Source: Frigoribacterium sp. ACAM 257
GTDB lineage: Bacteria; Actinomycetota; Actinomycetes; Actinomycetales; Microbacteriaceae
Direction of reading: 5' to 3'
DNA: 64,000 bases
Assembly: GCF_007954365.1 (NCBI RefSeq)
Contig: NZ_VOLO01000002.1
Location: 372,001 to 436,000, forward strand
Positions 7,605-21,432 of the stretch are shown here, piece after piece (positions within the stretch are counted from its first letter, which is position 1; each line of letters begins with the position of its first letter). The notes under the pieces are model-generated. The model was not told the origin of the DNA and searched no databases. It saw only the letters and a program-made list of their open reading frames with translations. The translations under genes were made by a program, and so were the position numbers.

Positions 7605-8861
7605 ATGGCTGACGACAGCGGCGAGCGCTCCGAGGCGGCGACCGACAAGCGGATGAAGGAGGTCCGCTCCAAGGGCCAGCTCTCGCGGTCGCAGGACCTG
7701 AGCGCCTGGGTCGGCGTCGGCGCGGCCGCCGTCATGATCCCCAGCACGATCCAGCGCGGCGCCGAGGCCGGCACCGACCAGCTCTTCTCGATCGGCCAGG
7801 TGATCCGCCACCCCGACGACACCACCGTGCTGCAGCTGCTCGGCGGCGGCGTGGGCTCGATGGCCGGCACCCTCGGCCCGATGCTCGCGGTCGTCGGCGT
7901 GGCCGTGCTCGCGACCGCGGTCGTGCAGGGCGGCGTGCACGTCAAGCGCATGACCGGCAACTACGAGCAGTTCAACCTGCTCAACGGCCTCAAGACCACC
8001 TTCGGCACCCAGGCCCTCTGGAACGGCGCGAAGGCCCTGATCAAGACCTCCGTCGTCGGCCTCGTCCTCTGGATGGCCGTCCAGGGCCTCCTGCCCGTCC
8101 TCATGAGCGGAGGCGGCCTCAGCGTCTCCGCGATCATCGAGGAGGCGTCGGCCGGCACCACGGTCCTGCTCCAGGCCGCGATCGCGGCCGGCCTGCTCCT
8201 GGCGGCCGCCGACGTCTTCGTCGTCATGCGCCGCAACCGCAAGAAGACGCGGATGACCAAGAAGGAGGTGCGCGACGAGCACAAGAGCAGCGACGGCGAC
8301 CCGCTGGTCAAGTCGCAGCGCCGCTCCCGCCAGCTCGCCATGAGCCGCAACCGCATGATGGGCGCGATCGTCGACGCCGACGTGGTGATGGTCAACCCGA
8401 CCGACTACGCCGTCGCCCTCAAGTACGAGCCCGGCAAGGCCGCGCCCCGCGTCGTCGCCAAGGGCGCGGGCGCCGTCGCCGCGAAGATCCGCGAGCAGGC
8501 CGAGGCCGACGGCGTGCCGATGGTGGCCGACGTGCCGCTGACCCGGGCGCTGCACGCCTCGTGCGGCCTCGGCGAGGAGATCCCCGTCGACCTCTACACG
8601 CCGGTCGCCCGCGTCCTCACCTTCGTGATGGCCCTGAAGGCGCGCGGCGCGACCGCCGCCGTCGGCCGTGCCCACGCGAACCCCCGCCCCACCACGGCCG
8701 ACGAGGTGTCGAGCGTGCTCGCCCCCGAGTCGCTGGCCCCCGACGCGGTGCCGCGCGCGATCCGCGCCGCCCGCGCCGCGCCTCCTGCGCCGGTCGCCCC
8801 CGCAGCCTCGGCTGCCCCCTCGCTCTCGCCCCGCCCCGCCGCCACCGGAGGAACCGCCTGA
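7605..8861 (+). CDS. flhB: Flagellar export switch protein FlhB with NPTD cleavage site
   Basis: 418 residues. The N-terminus (GERSEAATDKRMKEVRSKGQLSRSQDL) and four membrane segments are typical FlhB, followed by the cytoplasmic domain (TKKEVRDEHK, DPLVKS). Self-cleavage in FlhB occurs in NPTH; here residues 264-267 read NPTD, so Asn and Pro are kept but His is Asp. The domain after it is normal (YAVALKYEPGKAAPRVVAKG, PLTRALH, IPVDLYTPVARVL). A 60-residue Ala/Pro tail ends the protein. FlhB switches export specificity from rod/hook to filament. It overlaps flhA by one base. Confidence 0.95.
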   Translation: MADDSGERSEAATDKRMKEVRSKGQLSRSQDLSAWVGVGAAAVMIPSTIQRGAEAGTDQLFSIGQVIRHPDDTTVLQLLGGGVGSMAGTLGPMLAVVGVAVLATAVVQGGVHVKRMTGNYEQFNLLNGLKTTFGTQALWNGAKALIKTSVVGLVLWMAVQGLLPVLMSGGGLSVSAIIEEASAGTTVLLQAAIAAGLLLAAADVFVVMRRNRKKTRMTKKEVRDEHKSSDGDPLVKSQRRSRQLAMSRNRMMGAIVDADVVMVNPTDYAVALKYEPGKAAPRVVAKGAGAVAAKIREQAEADGVPMVADVPLTRALHASCGLGEEIPVDLYTPVARVLTFVMALKARGATAAVGRAHANPRPTTADEVSSVLAPESLAPDAVPRAIRAARAAPPAPVAPAASAAPSLSPRPAATGGTA

Positions 8862-10912
8862 TGAAGAAGACACTCCCCAAGCTCGCCGTGCCGGTCGGCG
8901 TCGTCGCGATCGTGCTGCTGCTCGTCGTGCCCGTGCCGGCGCCGATGCTCGACGTGCTGATCATCCTCAACATCCTGCTGGCGCTGGTGATCCTGCTCAC
9001 GACGCTGTTCGTGAAGAAGCCGCTCGACTTCTCCGTGTTCCCGTCGCTGCTGCTCGTCGCGACGTTGTTCCGCCTCGGGCTCAACGTCGCCTCGACGCGC
9101 CTCGTGCTGGGCGAGGGCTTCGCCGGCCACGTGATCGAGGCGTTCGGCCACGTGGCGGTGAGCGGCTCGATCATCATCGGCGCCGTCATCTTCTGCATCC
9201 TGATCATCATCCAGTTCGTGGTCGTGACGAAGGGCGCCGAGCGCGTCGCCGAGGTCGGCGCCCGCTTCACCCTCGACGCCATGCCCGGCAAGCAGATGGC
9301 CATCGACGCCGACCTCAACGCCGGCCTGATCACCGACGAGGTCGCCAAGGAGCGCCGCGCCGCCGTCAGCGCCGAGGCCGACTTCTACGGCTCGATGGAC
9401 GGCGCCTCGAAGTTCGTCAAGGGCGACGCGATCGCCGGCATCCTGATCATCGTCATCAACCTGGTCGGCGGCGTCGCGATCGGCGCGATCCAGAACGGCA
9501 TGGCGATAGGCGAGGCGCTCAGCCACTACGGCCTGCTCACCATCGGCGACGGCCTCGTCACGCAGATCCCCGCGCTGCTGATGGCGGTCAGCACCGGCAT
9601 GATCGTCACCCGCTCGGGCGCCGACAGCGACATGGGGTCGCAGGCGGCGGCGCAGCTCTCGCAGTCGCGCATCGCGATCATGATCGCCGGCGTCGCCGCG
9701 ATCGGCATGGGCCTCATCCCCGGCATGCCGATCATCCCGTTCCTCGTGATCGGCGCCGGCCTGCTGCTGATCTCGCAGCGACTGGCGGCGAAGGCCAAGG
9801 CCGAGGAGGCGCAGGCGGCCCTCGAGGCGATCGCCGCGCCTCCTGCCCCCACCGACACGACCGAGGACCTGCTCGAGCAGATGCGGGTGCACGCGCTCGA
9901 GATCCTGCTCGCGCCCGACCTCGTCGACATGGTCAGCGGCTCGTCGGACGACCTGCTCGGCCGCGTCAAGGCGCTGCGCCGCAAGATCGCCGTCGACATG
10001 GGCATCGTCGTGCCGCCGGTGCGCACCCGCGACAGCGTCGACCTGCCGCCGTCGACCTACTCGATCCGCATCGCGGGCGTCGAGGCCGGCCGCGGCGTCG
10101 CCCCGACCCGTTCGGTGCTCGCCCTCGGCGACCAGCTCGACGGCCTGCCCGGCACGGCCACGGTCGAGCCCGTCTTCGGCCTCGCCGGCAAGTGGGTCCC
10201 GGCCGAGATGCGGCACAGCGCCGAGATGACCGGTGCGACCGTGATCGACCGTGTGTCCGTGCTCGTCACCCACCTGTCGTCGATCATCGGCGACAACGCC
10301 GCCCGGCTGCTCAGCCGCGAGGACGTCCGCGTGCTGACCGAGGGCCTCAAGCAGGTCAACGCGTCCGCGATCGACGACCTCGTGCCCGGCATGCTCTCGC
10401 TCGCCGAGCTGCAGCGCGTGCTGCAGGGCCTGCTCGCCGAGCGCGTCCCGATCAACGACCTCGGTCGCATCTGCGAGGGGCTCACCCTCCGTGCCAAGGT
10501 CTCGACCGACCCCGAGGGCCTGGTGGAGGCGGCCCGCGCCTCCCTGGGACCGGCCCTGACCGCGCGCCACCTCGACCAGGGCGTGCTCCGCGTCATCATG
10601 ATCGACCCCGGTCTCGAGCAGTCGATGCTCGAGGGGCTGCGGCCGTCCGACCAGGGCACGCAGATCCTGCTCGACGGGCACCGCGTCGAGCAGGTGCTCG
10701 GCTCGCTGCGCGAGTCGGTCGCCTCCGTCGAGGCCCAGGGCCTCAGCGCCGTGTTGGTCTGCGCCCCGGCGCTGCGTCCCGCGATCCACCGCCTCGTCTC
10801 CGCTCAGCAGGGCGGGCTGCCGGTGCTGTCGTACCAGGAGGCCACGGCCGCGGGCTCGACCATCGAGACCGTGGGCGTCGTCCGCGCCGCCGACCCGATC
10901 ACGGCGATCTGA
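8861..10912 (+). CDS. flhA: Flagellar export protein FlhA
   Basis: 683 residues from the ATG at 8861, which overlaps the flhB stop. The N-terminal half has about eight membrane helices and the FHIPEP-family region (VFPSLLLVATLFRLGLNVASTRLVL, FVVVTKGAERVAEVGARFTLDAMPGKQMAIDADL, GSMDGASKFVKGDAIAGI). The C-terminal half is the cytoplasmic substrate/chaperone-docking domain. FlhA is the proton-driven nonameric export gate. Length and motifs are normal. The frame is open upstream inside flhB, but the family N-terminus (KKTLPKLAVPVGVVAI) fixes the start. Confidence 0.95.
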   Translation: MKKTLPKLAVPVGVVAIVLLLVVPVPAPMLDVLIILNILLALVILLTTLFVKKPLDFSVFPSLLLVATLFRLGLNVASTRLVLGEGFAGHVIEAFGHVAVSGSIIIGAVIFCILIIIQFVVVTKGAERVAEVGARFTLDAMPGKQMAIDADLNAGLITDEVAKERRAAVSAEADFYGSMDGASKFVKGDAIAGILIIVINLVGGVAIGAIQNGMAIGEALSHYGLLTIGDGLVTQIPALLMAVSTGMIVTRSGADSDMGSQAAAQLSQSRIAIMIAGVAAIGMGLIPGMPIIPFLVIGAGLLLISQRLAAKAKAEEAQAALEAIAAPPAPTDTTEDLLEQMRVHALEILLAPDLVDMVSGSSDDLLGRVKALRRKIAVDMGIVVPPVRTRDSVDLPPSTYSIRIAGVEAGRGVAPTRSVLALGDQLDGLPGTATVEPVFGLAGKWVPAEMRHSAEMTGATVIDRVSVLVTHLSSIIGDNAARLLSREDVRVLTEGLKQVNASAIDDLVPGMLSLAELQRVLQGLLAERVPINDLGRICEGLTLRAKVSTDPEGLVEAARASLGPALTARHLDQGVLRVIMIDPGLEQSMLEGLRPSDQGTQILLDGHRVEQVLGSLRESVASVEAQGLSAVLVCAPALRPAIHRLVSAQQGGLPVLSYQEATAAGSTIETVGVVRAADPITAI

Positions 10913-10931
10913 CGTGCCCGTGCGGAGGACG

Positions 10932-12155
10932 ATGAGCGGCGAGTCGCTCGAGGCGCTGCGGGCCGAGGTCCGCGCCGTGCACGGCCCGGGCGCCCGGATC
11001 GTCGCGGCACAGAAGGTGACCGTCGGGGGAGTCGCGGGCGTCTTCGCCCGCAAGCACTACGAGGTCACCGTCGAGGTGCCCGACCCGCGCACCGACGTGC
11101 CGACGGCGCGCATCACGATCACGCCCCCGGCCTCCCGCGCCGGCATCGCTGCGCTGCTCGCCGACGCCGACGCGGCCGACGGGTTCGACCCGCGCGGCGG
11201 TGCCGACCTGGGCGGCGGTGCCGACCTGCGCGGCACGATCACCGCGCGACCCGAGGCCGGCCCGCGCGACCCGTTCGACGACGTGCTGGCCGGCCGCGAG
11301 GGCGCTGCGCCCCGGGTCGTCCGGGCCGTGCCGGCCGCGGGCGCAGGCGCCTCGGGCGCCTCGGGCAGCGCAGGCGCCTCGGGCAGCGCGGGTGTCGCCG
11401 GTGCCTCGGGTGTCGCGGGTGCCTCCGCGTCCGCCCAGCCGGTCCCGCCCGTCAGCCCCCGCCGTGCCGCGCGCGCCGCAGCTGCGGGCGCGCTCCCCTC
11501 GCCCCCGTCGCCCGCCGTCGCCGCGGCCGCCGGCGACCTCTCGACCCGCACGGACGCGTTCGCCGAGATCATGGACGACTTCACCTTCAACGGCATCGCC
11601 GTCCCCGAGGCCCCGGCGGCCGAGCTGCCCGACGCCGAGGAGGCGCCCGCCGGCCCCCTGACGACCGCCGCCGCGTTCCTCGCCGCGGCTGCCGCCTCCT
11701 CGTCCGCCCCCTCGGCGCTCGCCCCGGGCGATGCGGGCGACCGCCCCGCACCGTCCGTGCTGCGCGGGGCCGGCGACCTCGTGGTCGTCGTCGGGCGTCC
11801 GGGCGACGCGTTCCGCGTGGCCGCCCAGATGGCGACGTCGTTCGGGCTGCGCTCGGTCGACGCCGCCGACCGTCGCGGGGCGATCCTGGCCCGGGCGACC
11901 GGCGTGCACGAGGACTCCGCCGTCGTCACCGCCCTCGCGTGGGACGCCGCCGCGCCCGCCGCCCTCGAGGCGATCGCCGCCGACCAGGTCTGGGTCGCCG
12001 TCGACGTCGGCCGCAAGCACGACGACACCGCCCGCTGGGTCGAGGCCGTCCGGGCCGTGCAGCCGGTCGCGGCGGTCGCCGTCGTCGGCGAGGACGACAC
12101 GTCGACGCCCGGCACCGTCCACCTGCTCGGCGTCCCCGTCGGCTGGCGCGCCTAG
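10932..12155 (+). CDS. FlhF-like protein lacking a P-loop
   Basis: 407 residues from the ATG at 10932 (GGAGG 3 nt upstream); a GTG at 10914 in frame has no clear ribosome site. Residues 2-50 resemble the FlhF N-terminal region (ESLEALRAEVRAVHGPGARIVAAQKV, then GVFARKHYEVTVEV). Residues 90-260 are Ala/Gly/Ser/Pro low complexity. The C-terminal 130 residues start with a strand (DLVVVVGRPGDAFRVAAQMATSFGL) where the SRP-type GTPase P-loop would be, but Lys-Thr of GxxGxGKTT is absent, and no DTAGR or TKxD motif follows. FlhF localises flagella; here it may be a scaffold without GTPase activity. Position after flhA supports the link. Confidence 0.6.
   Translation: MSGESLEALRAEVRAVHGPGARIVAAQKVTVGGVAGVFARKHYEVTVEVPDPRTDVPTARITITPPASRAGIAALLADADAADGFDPRGGADLGGGADLRGTITARPEAGPRDPFDDVLAGREGAAPRVVRAVPAAGAGASGASGSAGASGSAGVAGASGVAGASASAQPVPPVSPRRAARAAAAGALPSPPSPAVAAAAGDLSTRTDAFAEIMDDFTFNGIAVPEAPAAELPDAEEAPAGPLTTAAAFLAAAAASSSAPSALAPGDAGDRPAPSVLRGAGDLVVVVGRPGDAFRVAAQMATSFGLRSVDAADRRGAILARATGVHEDSAVVTALAWDAAAPAALEAIAADQVWVAVDVGRKHDDTARWVEAVRAVQPVAAVAVVGEDDTSTPGTVHLLGVPVGWRA
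11338..11436 (+). repeat. Imperfect tandem repeat coding Gly/Ala/Ser linker
   Basis: Repeats of units such as GGCGCCTCGGGC and GGTGCCTCGGGTGTCGC lie inside the FlhF-like gene and encode GASGSAG/GVAGAS units. The run is in frame and so is likely to vary in length by slippage without breaking the gene. Confidence 0.7.
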
Positions 12156-12201
12156 CGCCCGCGCCCGCGCGCCCGCCCCCGCGCCCCCGGCCGCGCCCGG
12201 C

Positions 12202-12269
12202 TGTCGCATCACGTTCCGAGCATCACGTCGCGTCACGGCGGGACGCGACGCTCGGAACGTGATGTGACA
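12202..12269. repeat. Large intergenic palindrome (hairpin)
   Basis: The outer left arm starts TGTCGCATCACGTTCCGAGC (12202-12221) and its complement ends at 12269, with one mismatch over 20 bases. Inside, after a 5-base bulge (ATCAC), GTCGCGTC pairs with GACGCGAC, leaving a short GC loop. It stands between the FlhF-like gene and csrA and has no T-run on either side. It could be a rho-independent terminator, a REP-type element or the relic of a small transposon; the length is more than a terminator needs. Confidence 0.7.
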
Positions 12270-12334
12270 CGAACTCCTGAGGTGGTCGCGCGGCGAGCGC
12301 CGCCGGTCTGCGCCGTCTCCGGCCCCGCACCTCC

Positions 12335-12340
12335 TAAGGT
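12335..12340 (+). promoter_or_regulatory. -10 element TAAGGT of leaderless csrA
   Basis: TAAGGT is followed by six G residues and then the csrA ATG. With transcription starting 6-7 bases after the -10, the transcript would begin at or next to the start codon. The G-run could be mistaken for a Shine-Dalgarno site but is adjacent to the ATG. Confidence 0.5.
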
Positions 12341-12346
12341 GGGGGG

Positions 12347-12601
12347 ATGCTGGTGTTGACGCGCAAGGTCGGGGAGCGGATCCTCATCGGTGACGACATC
12401 GTCATCACCGTGCTCGACTCCCGTGGCGACGGCGTGCGCATCGGCATCGACGCCCCCCGCGGCGTGAAGATCCAGCGCGAAGAGGTCGTCAAGGCCGTGA
12501 CCGAGGCCAACGTCGAGGCCGCCGGCGCGACCTCCGCGGCCGACGTCGAGGCCCGCCTCCGTGCCGCGCTCGGCGCGCCCGCCCCTCGCGCCGACCAGTA
12601 G
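12347..12601 (+). CDS. csrA: Carbon storage regulator CsrA
   Basis: 84 residues. Residues 1-50 are textbook CsrA (MLVLTRKVGERILIGDDIVITVL, GVRIGIDAPRGVKIQREEV), including the GxxRIGI(D/E)AP strand and the Arg of the RNA-binding strand. A 30-residue Ala/Glu tail follows, longer than the common 61-75 residues. CsrA is a dimer that blocks ribosome binding on target mRNAs; in flagellated Gram-positive bacteria it represses flagellin and is countered by FliW. FliW is not in this window. The gene lies next to the flagellar operon but has its own leaderless promoter and is convergent with the next gene. Confidence 0.95.
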   Translation: MLVLTRKVGERILIGDDIVITVLDSRGDGVRIGIDAPRGVKIQREEVVKAVTEANVEAAGATSAADVEARLRAALGAPAPRADQ

Positions 12602-12641
12602 CTCCGCAGGCCAGCAGCTTCCCGCCGGCAGGCAGCCGGCC

Positions 12642-13499
12642 TCAGCGGCTCCCGAACACGCTCCGCGACGGCTCCGGCGACGGCACCGCCGTGGCGTCCG
12701 TGACGACCGGCGCCCCGGCGACGAAGTCGCGCAGCTCGCGCCCGTGCACGACCTTGGCCGGCAGCGGGTCCGACGAGTAGAGCCGGGGCATGCGGTCGGT
12801 GGGCAGCGGCGAGGGCGAGCCGATCAGCACGACGTTGCCGAACCTCCTGCCCTTGAGGGTCGCAGGGTCGGCCACCGCGGCGACGTGCTCGAACACGGTC
12901 GACAACGTCGAGGCCTGCCCCCGGGCGAACGCCAGCCCGGCCCCGTCGGCCGAGTTCACGATCAGCATGCCGGTGGGCGACAGGAACGAGGACGCGGCCG
13001 TGTAGAACTCGAGGCTCGTCACGTGCGCCGGGATGCGCGACCCGCCGAAGACGTCGACGACGAGCAGGTCGACCGACCCGCGCAGCCCGGCCGGCAGCTT
13101 CTCCATCACCTCGCGGGCGTCGCCGTAGCGGAGCCGGATGGAGGCGCCCCTCGGGAAAGGCAGCCGCTCGCGCACCAGCGCGATCAGGTCGGCCTCGAGC
13201 TCGATCACCTGCTGGCGCGAGCCGGGCCGCGTCGCCTCGACGTACCGGGGCAGCGTGAGGGCGCCGCCGCCGAGGTGCAGGGCGGTCAGTGGCCCCTGGG
13301 GCAGCAGGTCGATCGCGTGGCCGATGCGGCGGACGTACTCGAAGGCCAGGTGCGTCGGGTCGTCGAGGTCGACGTGCGACTGCGGCGTGCCGTCGACGAC
13401 GAGGGTGTACGAGCCGGGCCGGTGCCGGTCTTCGTCGACGCGGGCGAGGCCCGCTCCGATCGAGACCTCGGCGGGCGGGTCGTCGTGGGGTGCGGCCAT
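12642..13499 (-). CDS. Spermidine/spermine synthase-like protein
   Basis: 285 residues with a Rossmann methyltransferase-type fold of the polyamine synthase superfamily: an N-terminal beta region ([36 protein letters not shown]), then [16 protein letters not shown] (nucleotide loop), [29 protein letters not shown] and [17 protein letters not shown]. Authentic spermidine synthases have a DSTDP-type loop; here it is DVFGG, so aminopropyl transfer is uncertain. Similar stand-alone proteins are common in actinobacteria and usually unstudied. The start ATG at 13499 has no strong ribosome site. It is convergent with csrA, 40 bases away. Confidence 0.75.
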   Translation of the reverse strand: MAAPHDDPPAEVSIGAGLARVDEDRHRPGSYTLVVDGTPQSHVDLDDPTHLAFEYVRRIGHAIDLLPQGPLTALHLGGGALTLPRYVEATRPGSRQQVIELEADLIALVRERLPFPRGASIRLRYGDAREVMEKLPAGLRGSVDLLVVDVFGGSRIPAHVTSLEFYTAASSFLSPTGMLIVNSADGAGLAFARGQASTLSTVFEHVAAVADPATLKGRRFGNVVLIGSPSPLPTDRMPRLYSSDPLPAKVVHGRELRDFVAGAPVVTDATAVPSPEPSRSVFGSR

Positions 13500-13839
13500 G
13501 TCCCGATCTTCCCACCGAGGAGGCGCGGGCGGAATTCCGCGGGACCGCCTGCGTTATACCCGAGGTCAGCCCCGAGGTCAACGACAGGGCTTGCCAGGCG
13601 TGTCCCGGCTGCATAGTATTGACCTTTGCGCTCCCTCGTGCGTCCCGTCGTCATATCTCGGTCGACGACGCACATCCGAGACAGTCCCCCGAATATCGCG
13701 GCGGGGGCGTCCTCGGCCTCGGCTCCCGACACGGTCCTGTGACCCTGCCCTGCGGCCGACGGTCCCCGGGAGGGCCGTTCACCACCCACTCATACTGTCC
13801 GACAGTGATGACCCGACGGGGTCCACGGAGGTAACTTCC
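13500..13839. other. rpoB upstream region and leader
   Basis: This 340-base gap lies between the divergent spermidine-synthase-like gene and rpoB. It contains the rpoB promoter at 13591-13619 and a leader of about 214 bases. Frames open through this region continue into rpoB but lack family sequence. GC-rich inverted segments occur around 13755-13785; no regulatory RNA family was recognised. Confidence 0.5.
13591..13619 (+). promoter_or_regulatory. rpoBC promoter
   Basis: TTGCCA (13591-13596), 17 bases, TAGTAT (13614-13619). Both boxes fit the housekeeping sigma consensus and the spacing is ideal. The start would be near 13626, giving a leader of about 214 bases before the rpoB TTG. Confidence 0.7.
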
Positions 13840-16800
13840 TTGGCTGCTGCGAACACCGCATCCACCAACTCGCCCAAGAACGGCCGTGGCGCATCGCGCC
13901 TCTCGTTCGCCAAGATCACCGACACGCTGACGGTCCCCGACCTCCTGGCGCTGCAGACCGAGAGCTTCGACTGGCTCGTCGGCAACGACATCTGGAAGAC
14001 CCGCCTCGCCGAGGCGACGGAGCAGGGTCGTACCGACCTCGCCCTGCACTCCGGCCTGGAAGAGATCTTCGAGGAGATCTCGCCGATCGAAGACCTCGGC
14101 GAGACCATGCAGCTCAGCTTCACGGCGCCCGAGCTCGAAGACCCCAAGTACTCCATCGACGAGTGCAAGGAGCGCGGCAAGACCTACGCCGCCCCTCTCT
14201 ACGTCAACGCCGAGTTCATGAACCACCTCACCGGTGAGATCAAGACCCAGACGGTCTTCATGGGCGACTTCCCCCTCATGACCGAGCGCGGCACGTTCAT
14301 CATCAACGGCACCGAGCGCGTCGTCGTGTCGCAGCTGGTCCGCAGCCCCGGCGTCTACTTCGAGCGCGCCTCGGACAAGACCTCCGACAAGGACATCTAC
14401 TCGGCTCGCGTCATCCCCAGCCGCGGTGCCTGGCTCGAGTTCGAGATCGACAAGCGCGACCAGGTCGGCGTCCGCATCGACCGCAAGCGCAAGCAGAGCG
14501 TCACCGTCTTCCTCAAGGCCCTCGGCCTGACCAGCGAAGAGATCACGGAGAAGTTCCAGGGCTTCGCGTCCATCGAGGCCACCCTCGAGAAGGACGCCAT
14601 CCTCACGAAGGAAGAAGCCCTCAAGGACATCTACCGCAAGCTCCGTCCCGGCGAGCAGGTCGCTGCCGAGGCCGCGCGTGCGCTCCTCGACAACTTCTAC
14701 TTCAACCCGAAGCGCTACGACCTGGCGAAGGTGGGTCGCTACAAGATCAACCGCAAGCTCGGCATCGACGCGCCCCTCGGCGACTCGGTCTTGACCGTCG
14801 ACGACATCGTCGCGACGATCAATTACCTCGTCTCGCTGCACGCCGAGCAGAAGACGATCGACGGCACCCGCGACGGCGAGTCCGTCGAGCTGCGCCTCGA
14901 CGTCGACGACATCGACCACTTCGGCAACCGTCGCATCCGCGCGGTCGGCGAGCTGATCCAGAACCAGGTCCGCACCGGCCTGTCCCGCATGGAGCGCGTC
15001 GTCCGCGAGCGCATGACCACGCAGGACATCGAGGCGATCACCCCGCAGACCCTGATCAACGTGCGCCCCGTCGTCGCCGCGATCAAGGAGTTCTTCGGCA
15101 CCTCGCAGCTGTCGCAGTTCATGGACCAGAACAACCCGCTGTCGGGCCTGACGCACAAGCGTCGCCTCAGCGCGCTCGGCCCCGGTGGCCTGAGCCGCGA
15201 GCGCGCCGGCGTCGAGGTCCGCGACGTCCACCCGTCGCACTACGGCCGCATGTGCCCGATCGAGACCCCGGAAGGCCCGAACATCGGCCTGATCGGCTCG
15301 CTCGCCTCGTTCGCCCGCATCAACTCGTTCGGCTTCATCGAGACGCCCTACCGTCGTGTCAACGGCGGCAACGTCAGCACCACGATCGACTACCTCACCG
15401 CCTCTGAAGAAGACGAGTTCGTCGTCGCCCAGGCCAACGCTCCGCTCGACGACGACTTCAACTTCGTCGACGACAAGGTGCTGGTCCGCAAGAAGGGCGG
15501 CGAGGTGGAGCTCGTCGCCAAGGACGAGGTCGACTACATGGACGTCTCGCCGCGCCAGATGGTGTCGGTCGCGACCTCGCTCATCCCGTTCCTCGAGCAC
15601 GACGACGCGAACCGTGCCCTCATGGGCGCCAACATGCAGCGTCAGGCCGTCCCGCTGGTCCGCAGCGAGAGCCCCCTGGTCGGCACCGGCATGGAGGGCT
15701 ACACGGCCATCGACGCCGGCGACGTCGTCACCGCCGACGCCGCAGGTGTCGTCACCGAGGTCTCGGCCGACGTCGTCACCGTCCAGCTGGACGAGGGCGG
15801 CACGCAGGACTACTACCTGCGCAAGTTCGACCGCTCGAACCAGGGCGCCAGCTACAACCACCGCGTGATCGTCGACGCCGGTCAGCGCATCGAGGTCGGC
15901 GAGGTCATCGCCGACGGCCCTGCGACCGAGAACGGCGAGCTCGCGCTCGGCAAGAACCTGCTCGTCGCGTTCATGCCGTGGGAGGGCTACAACTACGAGG
16001 ACGCGATGATCCTGTCGCAGAACCTCGTGAAGGACGACACGCTCTCCTCGATCCACATCGAGGAGTACGAGGTCGACGCCCGCGACACGAAGCTCGGCAA
16101 GGAGGAGATCACCCGTGACCTCCCCAACGTCAGCCCCGACCTGCTGGCCGACCTCGACGACCGCGGCATCATCCGCATCGGCGCCGAGGTCCGTCCCGGC
16201 GACATCCTCGTCGGCAAGGTCACGCCCAAGGGCGAGACCGAGCTCTCTGCCGAGGAGCGCCTCCTGCGCGCCATCTTCAACGAGAAGAGCCGTGAGGTCC
16301 GCGACACGTCCCTGAAGGTGCCCCACGGCGAGCAGGGAACCGTCATCGGCGTCAAGGTCTTCGACTCTCAGGACGGCGACGACGAGCTCGGCTCGGGCGT
16401 CAACCAGCGCGTCGTGGTGTTCATCGCGCAGCGACGCAAGATCACCGCGGGCGACAAGCTCGCCGGCCGTCACGGCAACAAGGGCGTCATCTCGACGATC
16501 CTCCCCGTCGAGGACATGCCGTTCCTCGCGGACGGCACGCCGGTCGACATCATCCTGAACCCGCTGGGCGTCCCCGGTCGCATGAACTTCGGCCAGGTGC
16601 TCGAGATCCACCTCGGGTGGATCGCGGCGCAGGGCTGGAACGTCGAGGGCATCCAGGAGTGGGCCAAGAACCTCCCGCCGGAGGCGCTCAGCGCGGCTCC
16701 CGGCACGAAGGTCGCCACCCCGGTGTTCGACGGTGCCGCCGAGCGCGAGATCGAGGGTCTCCTCGACTCGACGCTGCCCACGCGTGACGGCGACCGCCTG

Positions 16801-17331
16801 ATCGGCTCCTCGGGAAAGACGATGCTGTTCGACGGTCGTTCGGGAGAGCCCTTCCCGAACCCGATCTCGGTCGGCTACATGTACATCCTGAAGCTGCACC
16901 ACCTCGTCGACGACAAGATCCACGCGCGTTCGACGGGCCCCTACTCGATGATCACGCAGCAGCCCCTGGGCGGTAAGGCCCAGTTCGGCGGACAGCGCTT
17001 CGGCGAGATGGAGGTGTGGGCCCTCGAGGCCTACGGTGCCGCGTACGCGCTGCAGGAGCTCCTGACGATCAAGTCCGACGACATCCTCGGCCGCGTCAAG
17101 GTCTACGAGGCGATCGTCAAGGGCGAGAACATCCAGGAGCCCGGCATCCCCGAGAGCTTCAAGGTCCTCATCAAGGAGATGCAGTCGCTGTGCCTGAACG
17201 TCGAGGTCCTCTCGGCCGACGGCCAGACGGTCAGCCTGCGCGACACGGACGACGAGGTCTTCCGTGCTGCGGAAGAGCTCGGCATCAACATCTCCTCCCG
17301 CTTCGAGTCGTCGAACGTCGACGAGATCTAA
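13840..17331 (+). CDS. rpoB: RNA polymerase beta subunit
   Basis: 1163 residues from a TTG at 13840, 8 bases after GGAGG; frames are open further upstream, but the protein [23 protein letters not shown] gives the actinobacterial start. The rifampicin region begins at residue 418 ([15 protein letters not shown]), with Asp429, His439 and Ser444 in the wild-type (sensitive) state. Other landmarks are [16 protein letters not shown], the [13 protein letters not shown] active-site segment and the C-terminal [24 protein letters not shown]. Length is normal for the group. rpoC follows after 49 bases, so the two are co-transcribed. Confidence 0.98.
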   Translation: MAAANTASTNSPKNGRGASRLSFAKITDTLTVPDLLALQTESFDWLVGNDIWKTRLAEATEQGRTDLALHSGLEEIFEEISPIEDLGETMQLSFTAPELEDPKYSIDECKERGKTYAAPLYVNAEFMNHLTGEIKTQTVFMGDFPLMTERGTFIINGTERVVVSQLVRSPGVYFERASDKTSDKDIYSARVIPSRGAWLEFEIDKRDQVGVRIDRKRKQSVTVFLKALGLTSEEITEKFQGFASIEATLEKDAILTKEEALKDIYRKLRPGEQVAAEAARALLDNFYFNPKRYDLAKVGRYKINRKLGIDAPLGDSVLTVDDIVATINYLVSLHAEQKTIDGTRDGESVELRLDVDDIDHFGNRRIRAVGELIQNQVRTGLSRMERVVRERMTTQDIEAITPQTLINVRPVVAAIKEFFGTSQLSQFMDQNNPLSGLTHKRRLSALGPGGLSRERAGVEVRDVHPSHYGRMCPIETPEGPNIGLIGSLASFARINSFGFIETPYRRVNGGNVSTTIDYLTASEEDEFVVAQANAPLDDDFNFVDDKVLVRKKGGEVELVAKDEVDYMDVSPRQMVSVATSLIPFLEHDDANRALMGANMQRQAVPLVRSESPLVGTGMEGYTAIDAGDVVTADAAGVVTEVSADVVTVQLDEGGTQDYYLRKFDRSNQGASYNHRVIVDAGQRIEVGEVIADGPATENGELALGKNLLVAFMPWEGYNYEDAMILSQNLVKDDTLSSIHIEEYEVDARDTKLGKEEITRDLPNVSPDLLADLDDRGIIRIGAEVRPGDILVGKVTPKGETELSAEERLLRAIFNEKSREVRDTSLKVPHGEQGTVIGVKVFDSQDGDDELGSGVNQRVVVFIAQRRKITAGDKLAGRHGNKGVISTILPVEDMPFLADGTPVDIILNPLGVPGRMNFGQVLEIHLGWIAAQGWNVEGIQEWAKNLPPEALSAAPGTKVATPVFDGAAEREIEGLLDSTLPTRDGDRLIGSSGKTMLFDGRSGEPFPNPISVGYMYILKLHHLVDDKIHARSTGPYSMITQQPLGGKAQFGGQRFGEMEVWALEAYGAAYALQELLTIKSDDILGRVKVYEAIVKGENIQEPGIPESFKVLIKEMQSLCLNVEVLSADGQTVSLRDTDDEVFRAAEELGINISSRFESSNVDEI

Positions 17332-17380
17332 GCCCCCTTCCCACAACGACACGTCGATACATCTGACAAGGGACTGAATT

Positions 17381-21262
<3,882 letters not shown>

Positions 21263-21316
21263 GCAGGCGGGCCAGACGACCTCCGGGTCTGACGGTCCAT
21301 CCGGTCAGCAGCACCA

Positions 21317-21361
21317 CGACGGGCCCCGGCCCTCGCACCACGCGAGGGACGGGGCCCGTCG
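21317..21361 (+). terminator. Terminator-like hairpin after rpoC
   Basis: CGACGGGCCCCG pairs with CGGGGCCCGTCG, with a second stem segment CCCTCGC/GCGAGGG separated by a single G/A mismatch and a 5-base loop. The T-run is poor (GTCGTCGGTC), as often in GC-rich actinobacteria. Confidence 0.75.
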
Positions 21362-21432
21362 TCGTCGGTCCGCGAGCCCACGAGGAGGTGCCCGTCGGCG
21401 GCGCCGGCTCGCGACCGGCCCCCGAGACCGGG

